This document shows, in pieces, positions 38,540 to 47,357 of a stretch of 64,000 nucleotides of DNA. A program made the translations under genes and the position numbers. The stretch's first letter is position 1; every line of letters starts with the position of its first letter. Source of the DNA: Bacillota bacterium (GTDB lineage Bacteria; Bacillota; Clostridia; Acetivibrionales; DSM-2933); NCBI GenBank assembly GCA_023430975.1, contig JAEYYB010000071.1, positions 79,234 to 143,233 of the forward strand, read 5' to 3'. The notes beneath the pieces are model-generated. The model had not been told where the DNA came from, searched no databases, and saw only the letters and a list, made by a program, of their open reading frames with translations.

Positions 38540-39412
38540 ATGCCTTATTTTGGATACTCATTCACTAATGGAGGAAATGGAAAGAAGAGTAGTGAAAAAC
38601 CAAGCAATACCATACCCGAAGCACAGGAAATTAAAGGAGCTTCAAATCCCCAGGAAGCTAAGGAAACTAAGGAAACCATGGAAGAGAAACCTTTAGATAT
38701 TAAGGAATCTCCAAATATGGAATCTCCAAATGATGTCAACCTATCAACTGCAGAAATTCCTCTAACTCCTAACGCACCTGTTAATCCACAAATGTATGGA
38801 ATGCCTCAGATGCCTTATATGCAAAATCCACCAATACATACCTGTCCATATTTAATGTATTCTCAAATGCTTCCGGATATCTATAACACAGTTCCTTTCG
38901 ATCCAATGTCACAAGATTTCCAGTATGGAAATGCCATAAGACCAGTTGGTGATCCTCCGCCTATATTGAGTGACAACCCTCCGGCAATCAACATAGTGAT
39001 GTTTAAGGAACTTACCGGATATCCTAATTATGGAAACCCTAGCAGAAATGCTGATATTCTATATACAGGAAACAGGGGTACGTGGACATTTCAAATGCCT
39101 GGTTTTCAACAGATACCATTTAACCAATCTGCCCAGGTAACTATACGTGCAGTGCTGGATGACCATAACAATGTTCCTGTAAACAGGTATTCTGCCAGAA
39201 TAACAATAAATGAGAGAGTCGTTCATAACGGGCCGGTACCACTTGACCACGGTACTCCTGCCGGATCCATGTTCACCAACTGGAGACCGTTAACCTTTAC
39301 GGTTAATAACATAAGAAGAATGAACAGGATAACAATTGAGAATACTTCAAGAACCGGGCCTGATGATTGGATGGCTTTTGACTGGATTGAGATAAGGCTT
39401 AATGAAAGGTAA
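38540..39412 (+). CDS. Pro/Met-rich protein with beta-sandwich-like C-terminal domain
   Basis: A 290-residue protein of unknown function with no signal peptide. Residues about 15-75 are a charged, Glu/Lys/Ser-rich low-complexity stretch. Residues about 75-140 are Pro-, Met- and Tyr-rich (MYGMPQMPYMQNPP), reminiscent of spore coat or other structural proteins. The C-terminal half (about 150-290) is a compact domain with alternating hydrophobic strands ending WMAFDWIEIRL, suggesting a carbohydrate-binding-like beta sandwich. AAGGAGG precedes the ATG by ten bases. A coat or surface role is only a suggestion. Confidence 0.75.
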   Translation: MPYFGYSFTNGGNGKKSSEKPSNTIPEAQEIKGASNPQEAKETKETMEEKPLDIKESPNMESPNDVNLSTAEIPLTPNAPVNPQMYGMPQMPYMQNPPIHTCPYLMYSQMLPDIYNTVPFDPMSQDFQYGNAIRPVGDPPPILSDNPPAINIVMFKELTGYPNYGNPSRNADILYTGNRGTWTFQMPGFQQIPFNQSAQVTIRAVLDDHNNVPVNRYSARITINERVVHNGPVPLDHGTPAGSMFTNWRPLTFTVNNIRRMNRITIENTSRTGPDDWMAFDWIEIRLNER

Positions 39413-39506
39413 CATGTTTATAAAACCTAAGGCTGTTTCGGCTTTATTACTTCTTCAATAAGTGCTATACTGTTATAAGGCAAAGCACCATAAAGTGAAA
39501 GCTATT

Positions 39507-39567
39507 ATATGTTTTGCAATAGTTTAGAACAATTATATATAACTGATATTGCTATTGCAAAACATAT
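39507..39567. repeat. Perfect 16-bp inverted repeat upstream of rqcH
   Basis: ATATGTTTTGCAATAG and CTATTGCAAAACATAT flank a 29-base AT-rich loop. Outer imperfect blocks (CACCATAAAGTG and CTTTATAGTG) extend the palindrome. Could be a small mobile repeat or a transcript hairpin. Confidence 0.7.
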
Positions 39568-39619
39568 TCCTTTATAGTGTTTTATTATATAAAAATCGAA
39601 ATTTAGAGGAGTGACAACA

Positions 39620-41380
39620 TTGCCATTTGACGGTATAGTAGTAAAATCCGTAGTGGAGGAGTTATCCGAAACACTTACGGGGAGCAGAATTGAAAAAATA
39701 TTTCAGCCGGAACCCGATGAAATTATAATAAATATACGTGCCAAAGGCCAAAACTATAAGCTATTATTAAGTGCAAGTCCAAACTATCCCAGAATCCATT
39801 TTACCGATTCATCAAAGGAAAACCCTGCTATTCCTCCAGTTTTCTGCATGTTGCTTAGAAAGCATTTATCGGGAGGTAAAGTAACAGGGGTAGAGTTTCA
39901 TGACTTTGAGAGAATAATAAGCCTGTATATTGAATCACTAAACGAGCTTGGCGATTTGACAAAAAAACACCTTATAATTGAAATAATGGGCAGGCATAGC
40001 AATATCATTCTTACAAATGATGAAGGCAGAATACTTGATTCCATAAAGCATGTGGATAATGAAGTGAGCCGAATTAGAGAAGTTATGCCTGGAAGACAGT
40101 ATATTTTGCCTCCTGCACAAGACAAATTAAGCCCTGAATGCATTAATCCCGAGAAGTTCATTGATGAAGGGGCATTAAACTGCCAAACCAATGTGGATAA
40201 GTACCTTTTAAGTAACGTCAAAGGCTTCAGTCCTCTCTTATGTAGAGAGATAACCTTTCTTTCAGGAATAGATGACAGAATATCTTTTGACGCCCTGCCA
40301 AAAGAGAAAAAGGACAGCCTTTTAAGTGTGCTTAAAGACACTTTTGAAGCAATAATCATATCAAATTTTAAACCGTGTATAGTATTTGACTCTGAAGACA
40401 TGGATAAGCCTATTGAGTTCCATTGCCTGAATCTTAAACAGTATAATTTTGTAAGGCACTATCCTACAATGAATCAAGCCCTGGATGCCTTTTATAGGGA
40501 AAAGGACAGGGCTGAACGAAGCAAACAGAAAAAATCCGATGTTTTGAAGGTAATAAACAATAATTTGGAAAGATGCAATAAAAAGCTTTCTCTTCAGCAG
40601 GAAAAAATGCGGGAAGTATCAGACCGTGATGAATTAAAGCTCTGTGGTGAATTGCTGACTGCAAACATATACAGCATACCTAAAAACACCAAATCGGTAA
40701 CTCTTTTAAACTATTACAGCGAAAATAACGATACTGTTGAGATTTTACTTGACCCTGACCTTACACCCCAGGAAAATGCACAAAAATATTTTAAACAGTA
40801 CAATAAGGCTAAGAGTGCATATTTATCCACCAGTAAGCAGTTGGAAGAAACAGTTAAGGAAATGGAGTATTTAGAAGGTGTTCTTCAAATGCTGGATAAC
40901 TGCAATACCCTCCAGGAAATTAACGAGGTAAGGCAAGAACTGGCTGAGGAAGGTTATCTTTCAAAGAGGAACAAGAACAGCATAAATAAAAAGGACAAGC
41001 CTTCAAGCCCTCATCATTTCAAGTCCTCAGACGGTTTTGACATACTGGTAGGAAAAAACAACAGACAAAATGACCTTTTAACATTAAAGCAAGCTTCCAG
41101 CTGGGATATGTGGCTTCACACCCGTAACATACCCGGCTCTCATGTAATAATTAAGAGCAACAGGCAAAGCATACCCGACAGCACCCTGCTAGAAGCTGCG
41201 ATAATTGCTGCATACCACAGCAAAGCAAAAGATTCATCCAACACCCCTGTTGACTATACCGCCGTTAAAAACGTGAAAAAGCCTCCTGGGGCAAAGCCTG
41301 GAATGGTTAATTATGATAATTTTAAGACGATTATTGTCGCACCTGATGAAGGCTTAATAAAAAAGCTCCGTGCTGATTAA
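39620..41380 (+). CDS. rqcH: RqcH-type NFACT protein (ribosome quality control; FbpA family)
   Basis: A 586-residue NFACT protein, the bacterial counterpart of Rqc2/NEMF. It binds obstructed 50S subunits and recruits tRNA(Ala) to add alanine tails to stalled chains; older annotation calls it a fibronectin-binding protein. The N-terminal domain begins MPFDGIVVKSVVEEL, a coiled-coil central part spans about 290-430, and the C-terminal NFACT-R domain has SSDGFDILVGKNNRQND and DMWLHTRNIPGSHVII (about 470-515). The start is TTG 39620, with GAGGAG eight bases away; a GTG nine bases earlier would overlap that site. It stands alone on the plus strand, convergent with pilT. Confidence 0.92.
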   Translation: MPFDGIVVKSVVEELSETLTGSRIEKIFQPEPDEIIINIRAKGQNYKLLLSASPNYPRIHFTDSSKENPAIPPVFCMLLRKHLSGGKVTGVEFHDFERIISLYIESLNELGDLTKKHLIIEIMGRHSNIILTNDEGRILDSIKHVDNEVSRIREVMPGRQYILPPAQDKLSPECINPEKFIDEGALNCQTNVDKYLLSNVKGFSPLLCREITFLSGIDDRISFDALPKEKKDSLLSVLKDTFEAIIISNFKPCIVFDSEDMDKPIEFHCLNLKQYNFVRHYPTMNQALDAFYREKDRAERSKQKKSDVLKVINNNLERCNKKLSLQQEKMREVSDRDELKLCGELLTANIYSIPKNTKSVTLLNYYSENNDTVEILLDPDLTPQENAQKYFKQYNKAKSAYLSTSKQLEETVKEMEYLEGVLQMLDNCNTLQEINEVRQELAEEGYLSKRNKNSINKKDKPSSPHHFKSSDGFDILVGKNNRQNDLLTLKQASSWDMWLHTRNIPGSHVIIKSNRQSIPDSTLLEAAIIAAYHSKAKDSSNTPVDYTAVKNVKKPPGAKPGMVNYDNFKTIIVAPDEGLIKKLRAD

Positions 41381-41392
41381 GAATTAATGAAC

Positions 41393-42487
41393 TTAAACGG
41401 ATGACATGGACAGGCCTCTGTTTTTCAACGATTCGATGGTCTTGTTCATGCCGTCTTTATCGACACAAAATTCAAGGGCATCTTCAATGGATACTCTATC
41501 CTGGGCAAGCAGATCTGCTATTGATTTATCAAGAAGCTGCATACCCATTACTCCGCCCATTTGTATAGAAGAGTTTATGGCAGTGGACTTTCCTTCTCTT
41601 ATCTGATTACTAATGGCAGGTGTTACAACCATAATTTCAAGGGCAGCTACCCTGCCTTTTCCTGACTTATCAGGCATAAGTCTCTGTGATATAACCGCCT
41701 TTAACGCTGTAGAAACCTGCACCCTTATTTGCTGCTGTTGATGCGGGGGAAAAACGTCTATCATTCTATCTATGGTTTTTGCAGCTCCAAGGGTATGGAG
41801 GGTGGAAAGCACAAGATGTCCTGTTTCAGCAGCAGTAACAGCAATACTGATGGACTCCTGATCCCTCATCTCACCTATAAATATAACATCAGGGTCTTCC
41901 CTTAATGCTGCCCTGAGTGCATTATTATAGGTCTTGCTGTCATGACCTATTTCCCTTTGGTTTACTATGCACTTGTCATGGTTGAAAACATATTCTACAG
42001 GATCCTCAAGTGTAAGTATATGTCCATCCATTGAGGAGTTGATCTCATTAATAATAGATGCAACAGTGGTTGACTTACCGCTTCCTGTAGGACCTGTAAC
42101 AAGTATCAGCCCTTCCTTTATTTCACTAATCTGCTTTACTACCGGAGGTAGATTTAATGCTGATAATGATGGTATTTTTGAAGCCAATGCACGGAAAACC
42201 AAGGCTATTGATCCTCGTTGAAAGAATGCATTAACCCTGAACCTTGATACATCAGGCACTGTTATGGAAAAATCCACTTCACCAACAGATGTCAAATGTT
42301 CCATTTTTTCCTTATCCATACAGACCTTTGCATATTGCATTGTATCCTCAAAAGTCAGCCTATCTGCTTCAATCTGCTTCATATGTCCATTAATTCTGAA
42401 GGATGGTGCCCTTCCTGTTGTTATATGGACATCTGAAGCCTTACTGTCAACTGCCATCTTTAATAATTGATTAAGCTCTATAACCAT
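41393..42487 (-). CDS. pilT: PilT-type twitching motility ATPase
   Basis: A 364-residue hexameric ATPase that powers type IV pilus retraction. The N-terminal PAS-like domain has SDVHITTG, then the Walker A GPTGSGKSTT (about 131-140), the Asp box REDPDVIFIGEMRD, and the Walker B/His box HLVLSTLHTLGAAKTIDRMID. Start MVIELNQLLKM at 42487 is chosen for AAGGAG with seven-base spacing; the frame extends further upstream. No pilin, PilB or PilC genes are in the window, so it is separated from the rest of the machine. It converges with rqcH, stops 12 bases apart. Confidence 0.93.
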   Translation of the reverse strand: MVIELNQLLKMAVDSKASDVHITTGRAPSFRINGHMKQIEADRLTFEDTMQYAKVCMDKEKMEHLTSVGEVDFSITVPDVSRFRVNAFFQRGSIALVFRALASKIPSLSALNLPPVVKQISEIKEGLILVTGPTGSGKSTTVASIINEINSSMDGHILTLEDPVEYVFNHDKCIVNQREIGHDSKTYNNALRAALREDPDVIFIGEMRDQESISIAVTAAETGHLVLSTLHTLGAAKTIDRMIDVFPPHQQQQIRVQVSTALKAVISQRLMPDKSGKGRVAALEIMVVTPAISNQIREGKSTAINSSIQMGGVMGMQLLDKSIADLLAQDRVSIEDALEFCVDKDGMNKTIESLKNRGLSMSSV

Positions 42488-42618
42488 AGACATCTCCTTG
42501 ATAAGGAATTGGCAAGATACATTTTCTGCTTTTAAATTTGATCGGCGGGTATGAGAGATCATTAATAATTTATATATAAAAATCAAAGATAAATATAAAA
42601 ATTAAATGATTTTTATAC

Positions 42619-42715
42619 ATTAAAAGTGTTAATAATCTTACATTTAGCAGTGCAAATTACCAACGGTTCAACGGGATTTGCTTAAGACAAAAGTAAGAGA
42701 TTTATCACCTTTAAT
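42619..42715. repeat. Family 1 repeat, first of a tandem pair
   Basis: 97 bp from ATTAAAAGTGTTAATAATC to CACCTTTAAT. Orientation opposite to the copy at 9849. Only four bases separate it from the next copy. Confidence 0.85.
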
Positions 42716-42719
42716 ATAG

Positions 42720-42816
42720 ATTAAAAGTGTTAATGATCTTACATTTGGCGGAGCAAATAACGAACGGTTCAATGGGATTTGCTTAAGGCAAATGTAATCG
42801 ATTTATCACTTTTAAT
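42720..42816. repeat. Family 1 repeat, second of a tandem pair
   Basis: 97 bp from ATTAAAAGTGTTAATGATC to CACTTTTAAT, same orientation as its neighbour but with different substitutions (TTTGGCGGAGC against TTTAGCAGTGC), so it is not a very recent duplicate. Confidence 0.85.
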
Positions 42817-42906
42817 ATTGATTTGAAATGGCCTAAGAATTACAAGCAGAATATACATCCATCCATTCCCAGATTTTCTTATCCCATTATCGAGACATAT
42901 GAATGA

Positions 42907-42958
42907 AGGAATGACTAAAAAATTTTTGAGTCATTACAAAGATATCTTAATCATTCCT
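42907..42958. repeat. Short family 2-like hairpin
   Basis: AGGAATGACT...TTAATCATTCCT with the same ends as the element at 14669 but lacking the ACTTCCG/CGGAAGT interior. Lies just before the end of the thiN gene. Confidence 0.5.
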
Positions 42959-43006
42959 AAATCAAATTATATATCGGCATTTTTTATCAATATATTTAAC
43001 AGTTTT

Positions 43007-43642
43007 TTAGTCTATGGATTTGATAACCAGCAGCAAGCCTTTATTAATAGATATCTCTGCAATTTCACCTGTAAATTCGTTGCTTACGCCTCTTGAAGAA
43101 CCAAGTTTGATATTGTCATTATCCAAAGGATACAAAAGCCCCTTGGAAGTTATGCCTTCCACACTCTCAGTAAGGGAAAGTATGGTGAGCTTCATATTGC
43201 TTTCATTTTTAAGAATTATATGATCTTTAATGAGCTGTATTTCATTGCGTTCATTCGCTATGATACAGTTAATATTTTTATCCGACATCTTTTTTAACAA
43301 AAAGATATTTGAAAGTGAATGATCAAAACGTGTACCTAGACAACCAAGCAAAACTATTGAATCAGCACCTTTATCTGCAGCATACTCCAATGCAAGCTCA
43401 GTATCGGTCATATCCTTTTGAGATGGATACCTTACATCAATTACTCCTGAATCCTTAAAATATTGGTAATCTTCCTTTGATACTGAATCAAAATCCCCGA
43501 TCATAATATCAGGGAAAATACCAAATTTCCTAAGATGCCTGGCACCTCCATCAACGCTCACGACCATAGAGCTGCCAACAAAAAACTTCTTATGGTAATC
43601 ATAATCCTCAATGCTACCACTACAGACTATGACGGCTTTCAT
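43007..43642 (-). CDS. thiN: Thiamine diphosphokinase
   Basis: Transfers pyrophosphate from ATP to thiamine to make thiamine diphosphate. The 211-residue protein shows the family landmarks VSVDGGARHL (about 28-37), PDIMIGDFDSV (about 44-54), PSQKDMTDTELAL (about 74-86) and GCLGTRFDHSLSN (about 99-111). It overlaps the rpe stop by four bases (ATGA), so the two are translationally coupled in the order rpe-thiN, as in many Firmicutes. It is the last gene of the long priA-to-thiN run. No TPP riboswitch is visible. Confidence 0.95.
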   Translation of the reverse strand: MKAVIVCSGSIEDYDYHKKFFVGSSMVVSVDGGARHLRKFGIFPDIMIGDFDSVSKEDYQYFKDSGVIDVRYPSQKDMTDTELALEYAADKGADSIVLLGCLGTRFDHSLSNIFLLKKMSDKNINCIIANERNEIQLIKDHIILKNESNMKLTILSLTESVEGITSKGLLYPLDNDNIKLGSSRGVSNEFTGEIAEISINKGLLLVIKSID

Positions 43643-44304
43643 TTTTCCTCCTTGTAAGAGTTCTCTCTAAGGGTTTTTATCATTTCTGCCATATCTGGTG
43701 CGTTGTATATGGAAGAACCTGCCACTATTACATTTGCACCGGCTTCAGTGACTTTATATATGTTATCAGGCCTAATACCGCCATCAACCTCAATATCAAT
43801 GTCAAGTCCTCTTTTAATAATCATTTCTTTTAATTCTCTAAACTTCTCCGTAACGGAGTCTATGTACTTTTGTCCACCAAAACCTGGGTTAACTGTCATT
43901 AATAGAACCATATCAATATCATTAAGTATCCACTTGATATGGGATAAAGGTGTGGCTGGATTTAAAACAACACCAGCTTTAATACCTTTCTGCTTTATAC
44001 TTTGTATGGTACTGTGCAGATGGGTACAAGCTTCCACATGAACAGAAATTATATCCGCACCAGCATCATAAAACTTGTCTATATATCTGTCGGGCTCCTT
44101 TACCATCAGGTGCACATCCAATGGCAGCTTTGTGTATGGCCTGATTGCTTTAACTACAGGTGGTCCCACGGTGATGTTTGGAACAAAATACCCATCCATA
44201 ACATCTATATGTATAATGTCGGCACCAGACTTTTCCGCACATGAGACCTCTTCACCAAGCCTTGAAAAATCTGCCGACAATATCGACGGTGCAATTTTAA
44301 TCAT
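43639..44304 (-). CDS. rpe: Ribulose-phosphate 3-epimerase
   Basis: Interconverts ribulose 5-phosphate and xylulose 5-phosphate in the pentose phosphate pathway. A 221-residue TIM barrel with the usual IAPSILSADFSRL start, HIDVMDGYFVPNIT (about 33-46, metal-binding His and catalytic Asp), LDVHLMV, TVNPGFGGQKY (about 138-148) and EVDGGI (about 174). It directly follows rsgA with eight bases between them and overlaps thiN. No anomalies. Confidence 0.97.
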   Translation of the reverse strand: MIKIAPSILSADFSRLGEEVSCAEKSGADIIHIDVMDGYFVPNITVGPPVVKAIRPYTKLPLDVHLMVKEPDRYIDKFYDAGADIISVHVEACTHLHSTIQSIKQKGIKAGVVLNPATPLSHIKWILNDIDMVLLMTVNPGFGGQKYIDSVTEKFRELKEMIIKRGLDIDIEVDGGIRPDNIYKVTEAGANVIVAGSSIYNAPDMAEMIKTLRENSYKEEK

Positions 44305-44312
44305 TTTACGTC

Positions 44313-45206
44313 CTACTTTCTATATCTCTGGTCTTTTTGTTTCTTCAGTAAACTATAAAAATGAACAAATCTTTCGTATCTTTCATTATCTATATCGCCA
44401 TTTTCTACTGCTTCCTTTACTACACAATCAGGCTCATTTATATGGCTGCAGCTATTAAACCTGCATCTTCCCAAATGATTAATAAACTCAGGATAATGGA
44501 GCTCAAGATCATTAAGATCTACCCCCGTAAGCTCAAAGGAGCTAAATCCGGGAGTATCTACCACAAGTCCCCCATTAGAAAGCTCAAGCAGCTCCGCATG
44601 CCTTGTAGTATGCCTTCCTCTTTCAATCTTATCGCTAACCTCTCCTGTCTCCATAACTGCGGATCCTGCAAGACGATTAAGAATTGTTGACTTACCAACT
44701 CCCGACTGCCCTGCAAAAACAGTAATATTTTCCTTAAGAATTTCCATCAGTTCATCGAATCCCTCATGGGACTTGGCACATAGAAAAAACAAATCATACC
44801 CTGTGTTTTCATATACCTTTTTAATTCTATCAATGTCCTGTCCGGAGCTTTTATCTATTTTGTTAATGAGAATTATTGGCTTGATATTCTTAAGGCTTGC
44901 TGTAATAAGCATCTTGTCCAACAATAGAAAGTCCGGCTGCGGCGATTTAACAGCAACAACAACTACAAGCTGTGTTATATTTGCGACAGCAGGCCTTACA
45001 AGCTCGGAGGTCCTTGGTAATATCTCCTCTATGAGACCAGTATTCTTATCAGTATCAATAATAGAAAAAGAAACCTTGTCCCCAGGCAAGGGAATTATAT
45101 CATCTTTTCTAAAAATCCCCCTTGCCTTGCATTCTACTATGCCATGGGAAGAGGACTTTATATAATAAAATCCTCCTATTCCCTTCATTACAACACCTAA
45201 AGGCAA
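44313..45206 (-). CDS. rsgA: Ribosome small-subunit biogenesis GTPase RsgA
   Basis: Circularly permuted GTPase that checks late 30S assembly. About 297 residues: an N-terminal OB fold (residues 1-65), G4 NKID (about 118), then G1 GQSGVGKST (about 168), G3 DTPGF (about 214), and a C-terminal zinc finger with CRFNSCSHINEPDC. The start is TTG 45206, giving MPLGVVMKGIGGFYYIK; GGGAGG lies four bases before it and the family begins at this point. The prkC stop lies only two bases upstream, giving the common order stp-prkC-rsgA-rpe. Confidence 0.95.
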   Translation of the reverse strand: MPLGVVMKGIGGFYYIKSSSHGIVECKARGIFRKDDIIPLPGDKVSFSIIDTDKNTGLIEEILPRTSELVRPAVANITQLVVVVAVKSPQPDFLLLDKMLITASLKNIKPIILINKIDKSSGQDIDRIKKVYENTGYDLFFLCAKSHEGFDELMEILKENITVFAGQSGVGKSTILNRLAGSAVMETGEVSDKIERGRHTTRHAELLELSNGGLVVDTPGFSSFELTGVDLNDLELHYPEFINHLGRCRFNSCSHINEPDCVVKEAVENGDIDNERYERFVHFYSLLKKQKDQRYRK

Positions 45207-45207
45207 C

Positions 45208-47238
45208 CTACCTACCTCCCGGATAATCGACATTCATATCTGAATTAGGTTTATTATCTACATATACCTTAATGTTTGTACTTCCATTTTCAGGCACAGG
45301 CACTTTAACCGATAATGGGAAATCCTGCTTATTAACCGTACCATCCATTATTACCGTACTCTTTTTTGTATCGCTAGGTGTCATTTCTATAAGTACTCTA
45401 ACTGTTTCACCAAAAGAATCTGCGTTTTCCAACGGAATACTTACAGAAACCTCCGACGTCTTTAATGGGGTAGGCGTATGGTTTTCAATTGGCGTAGCAC
45501 CTTGGTTCGGAATCTGAGTATTAGTGTTTACAGTTTCAAGAGTTATATTTACAGCCGACCTCTCAGTTACAGTTGTGTTTGGAAGAGGATCCTGGTTAAC
45601 AATTTTATCCACATGGTTCGCACTATCCTCCGGCAACACCTTTCCTAAAGTAAGCTTACTATCTGAAAGGGATTTTTGTGCCTGAACTCTGGTAAGTCCT
45701 ATAAGGTTTGGTACAACCGTTTGAATAATTTCCGGTCCCTTACTAAGGTAAATTGTGACGGACGAACCCGGTGAAACCTCTTCATCAATACCAGGCTCAG
45801 TTCTAACAACCAACCCGCTTGTAATAACATCACTATATTCATCTTCCACCCTGGCTATAAGGTTGTAGTCTTCTAATATCTTCTGTGCTTCCCTCGATGT
45901 CTTCTTGCTTAAGTCAGGAATTTTCACCATTTCAGGTCCGTTGCTTACAGAAAAAGTTACAGGATTATACGGATCTGGTTTAATTTTAGTCCCTTCCTTT
46001 GGCTTTTGTGTAATAATGATGTCCTTTTCCACACTCTTGTCATTCTTTCTTTCAACAACAACGGTTATTCCTTCACCTTCAAGTGCCTGTTTAACATCAT
46101 CAATATTCTTTCCCTCATAGTTTTCAAGTACAAAATCCGACTTTGACGGGGGCATTATACTTGGTCCTATAAACTTAAATGCAATAAAAACAAATATGCT
46201 TATAATAAGCATAGATGTAGCTATTGCAAGTATCCAGGTAACTCTGTCCTTCTTTTTATTCTTCATATCATCAATCTCTTCCTCATGATTTTCTTTTACA
46301 GGTACCTCTTTCACCTGAGGTTCCTTTACAGCGGTTTCAATTGGCTTATCAGGCTGTACTATTTGAATCCTTCTAGTGGGCGAATTATCAATATCTATTT
46401 TAGTAGACGGCACACTTGAAGGATCATTCAAAACCATTCTCAAATCGTTAAGCATTTCTGTCGCAGTGCTGTACCTGTTGCTCTGCTCTTTTTGTATTGC
46501 TTTCATTATTATGCTGTTTACACCTTTTGGAAGATCACCTTTTATATTGATAGGTTCCTCCGGCATCTCCTGCAGATGCTTTAAAGCAATTGCAACAGGA
46601 GTCTCACCGTCAAAAGGGACCTTACCTGTAACCATTTCATAAAGTGCTATTCCAAGAGAATATAAATCCGACTTTTCATCTGTAAAACCACCTCTGGCCT
46701 GTTCTGGTGAAAAGTAATGCACTGATCCTATTGTACTTCCAACCATTGTTATGGTTGAGGATGATACCGCCCTTGCAATACCAAAGTCTGTGACCTTAAC
46801 AATTCCGTCTTTCGTAATGAGTATGTTATGTGGCTTTATATCCCTATGTACAATACGCTTTTTATGAGCATGCTCAATTGCAGAACATATCTGCAATTCA
46901 ATATTAACTGCCTCTTTCCAATCTAAGGCACCCTTCTGGGCTATATAGTCCTTTAAAGTCACGCCCTCGATATATTCCATAACTATGTAGTGTATGTTTC
47001 CTTCCTGCCCTACATCATATATGGAAACTATATTTGGATATGACAGACTTGCCGCAGACTGTGCTTCTATCCTGAATCTTTTTACAAACTCCTGATCATT
47101 GGTAAACTCCTGTCTTAATATCTTAACTGCTACAAACCTATTAAGCAAACTGCACTTTGCTTTATATACAAGGGCCATTCCGCCCCCACCTATTTTCTCA
47201 ATTAATTCATACCTGTTTCCAAGAATCTGACCTTCCAC
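45208..47238 (-). CDS. prkC: Ser/Thr protein kinase with PASTA repeats
   Basis: Membrane kinase that senses cell wall fragments or lipid II and, in spore formers, helps trigger germination. The kinase domain occupies about 10-270 with IGGGGMALVYKA, HRDIKPHN (about 132) and DFGIA; one membrane segment is at about 335-357. Three extracellular PASTA domains follow (about 365-435, 436-505, 506-575), then a Thr/Pro linker and a last beta-rich domain (about 600-676). The start is GTG 47238, seven bases after AGGAGG; a TTG six bases earlier lies too close to that site. The matching phosphatase gene stp precedes it. Confidence 0.94.
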   Translation of the reverse strand: MEGQILGNRYELIEKIGGGGMALVYKAKCSLLNRFVAVKILRQEFTNDQEFVKRFRIEAQSAASLSYPNIVSIYDVGQEGNIHYIVMEYIEGVTLKDYIAQKGALDWKEAVNIELQICSAIEHAHKKRIVHRDIKPHNILITKDGIVKVTDFGIARAVSSSTITMVGSTIGSVHYFSPEQARGGFTDEKSDLYSLGIALYEMVTGKVPFDGETPVAIALKHLQEMPEEPINIKGDLPKGVNSIIMKAIQKEQSNRYSTATEMLNDLRMVLNDPSSVPSTKIDIDNSPTRRIQIVQPDKPIETAVKEPQVKEVPVKENHEEEIDDMKNKKKDRVTWILAIATSMLIISIFVFIAFKFIGPSIMPPSKSDFVLENYEGKNIDDVKQALEGEGITVVVERKNDKSVEKDIIITQKPKEGTKIKPDPYNPVTFSVSNGPEMVKIPDLSKKTSREAQKILEDYNLIARVEDEYSDVITSGLVVRTEPGIDEEVSPGSSVTIYLSKGPEIIQTVVPNLIGLTRVQAQKSLSDSKLTLGKVLPEDSANHVDKIVNQDPLPNTTVTERSAVNITLETVNTNTQIPNQGATPIENHTPTPLKTSEVSVSIPLENADSFGETVRVLIEMTPSDTKKSTVIMDGTVNKQDFPLSVKVPVPENGSTNIKVYVDNKPNSDMNVDYPGGR

Positions 47239-47357
47239 AATCAATCCTCCTTAATCCTCACATTGTAACAATAAATACAACTCCCACCCAAAGTCGGTAG
47301 CAATATTTTTGTTACTCTTAACAAAAATAACAATATAACTATTTTCATATTTTTTCC

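Noticed and set aside
39898..40401. Minus-strand frame of 167 codons
   Set aside because: Antisense to rqcH with shadow-type composition.
42619..42816. Possible CRISPR array or short tandem array
   Set aside because: Only two long units with a four-base gap; the same unit occurs alone at other places and has transposon-like ends. No cas genes.
43007..45206. TPP riboswitch expected near thiN
   Set aside because: thiN is inside an operon and no thi-box core sequence is visible upstream of rpe or rsgA.
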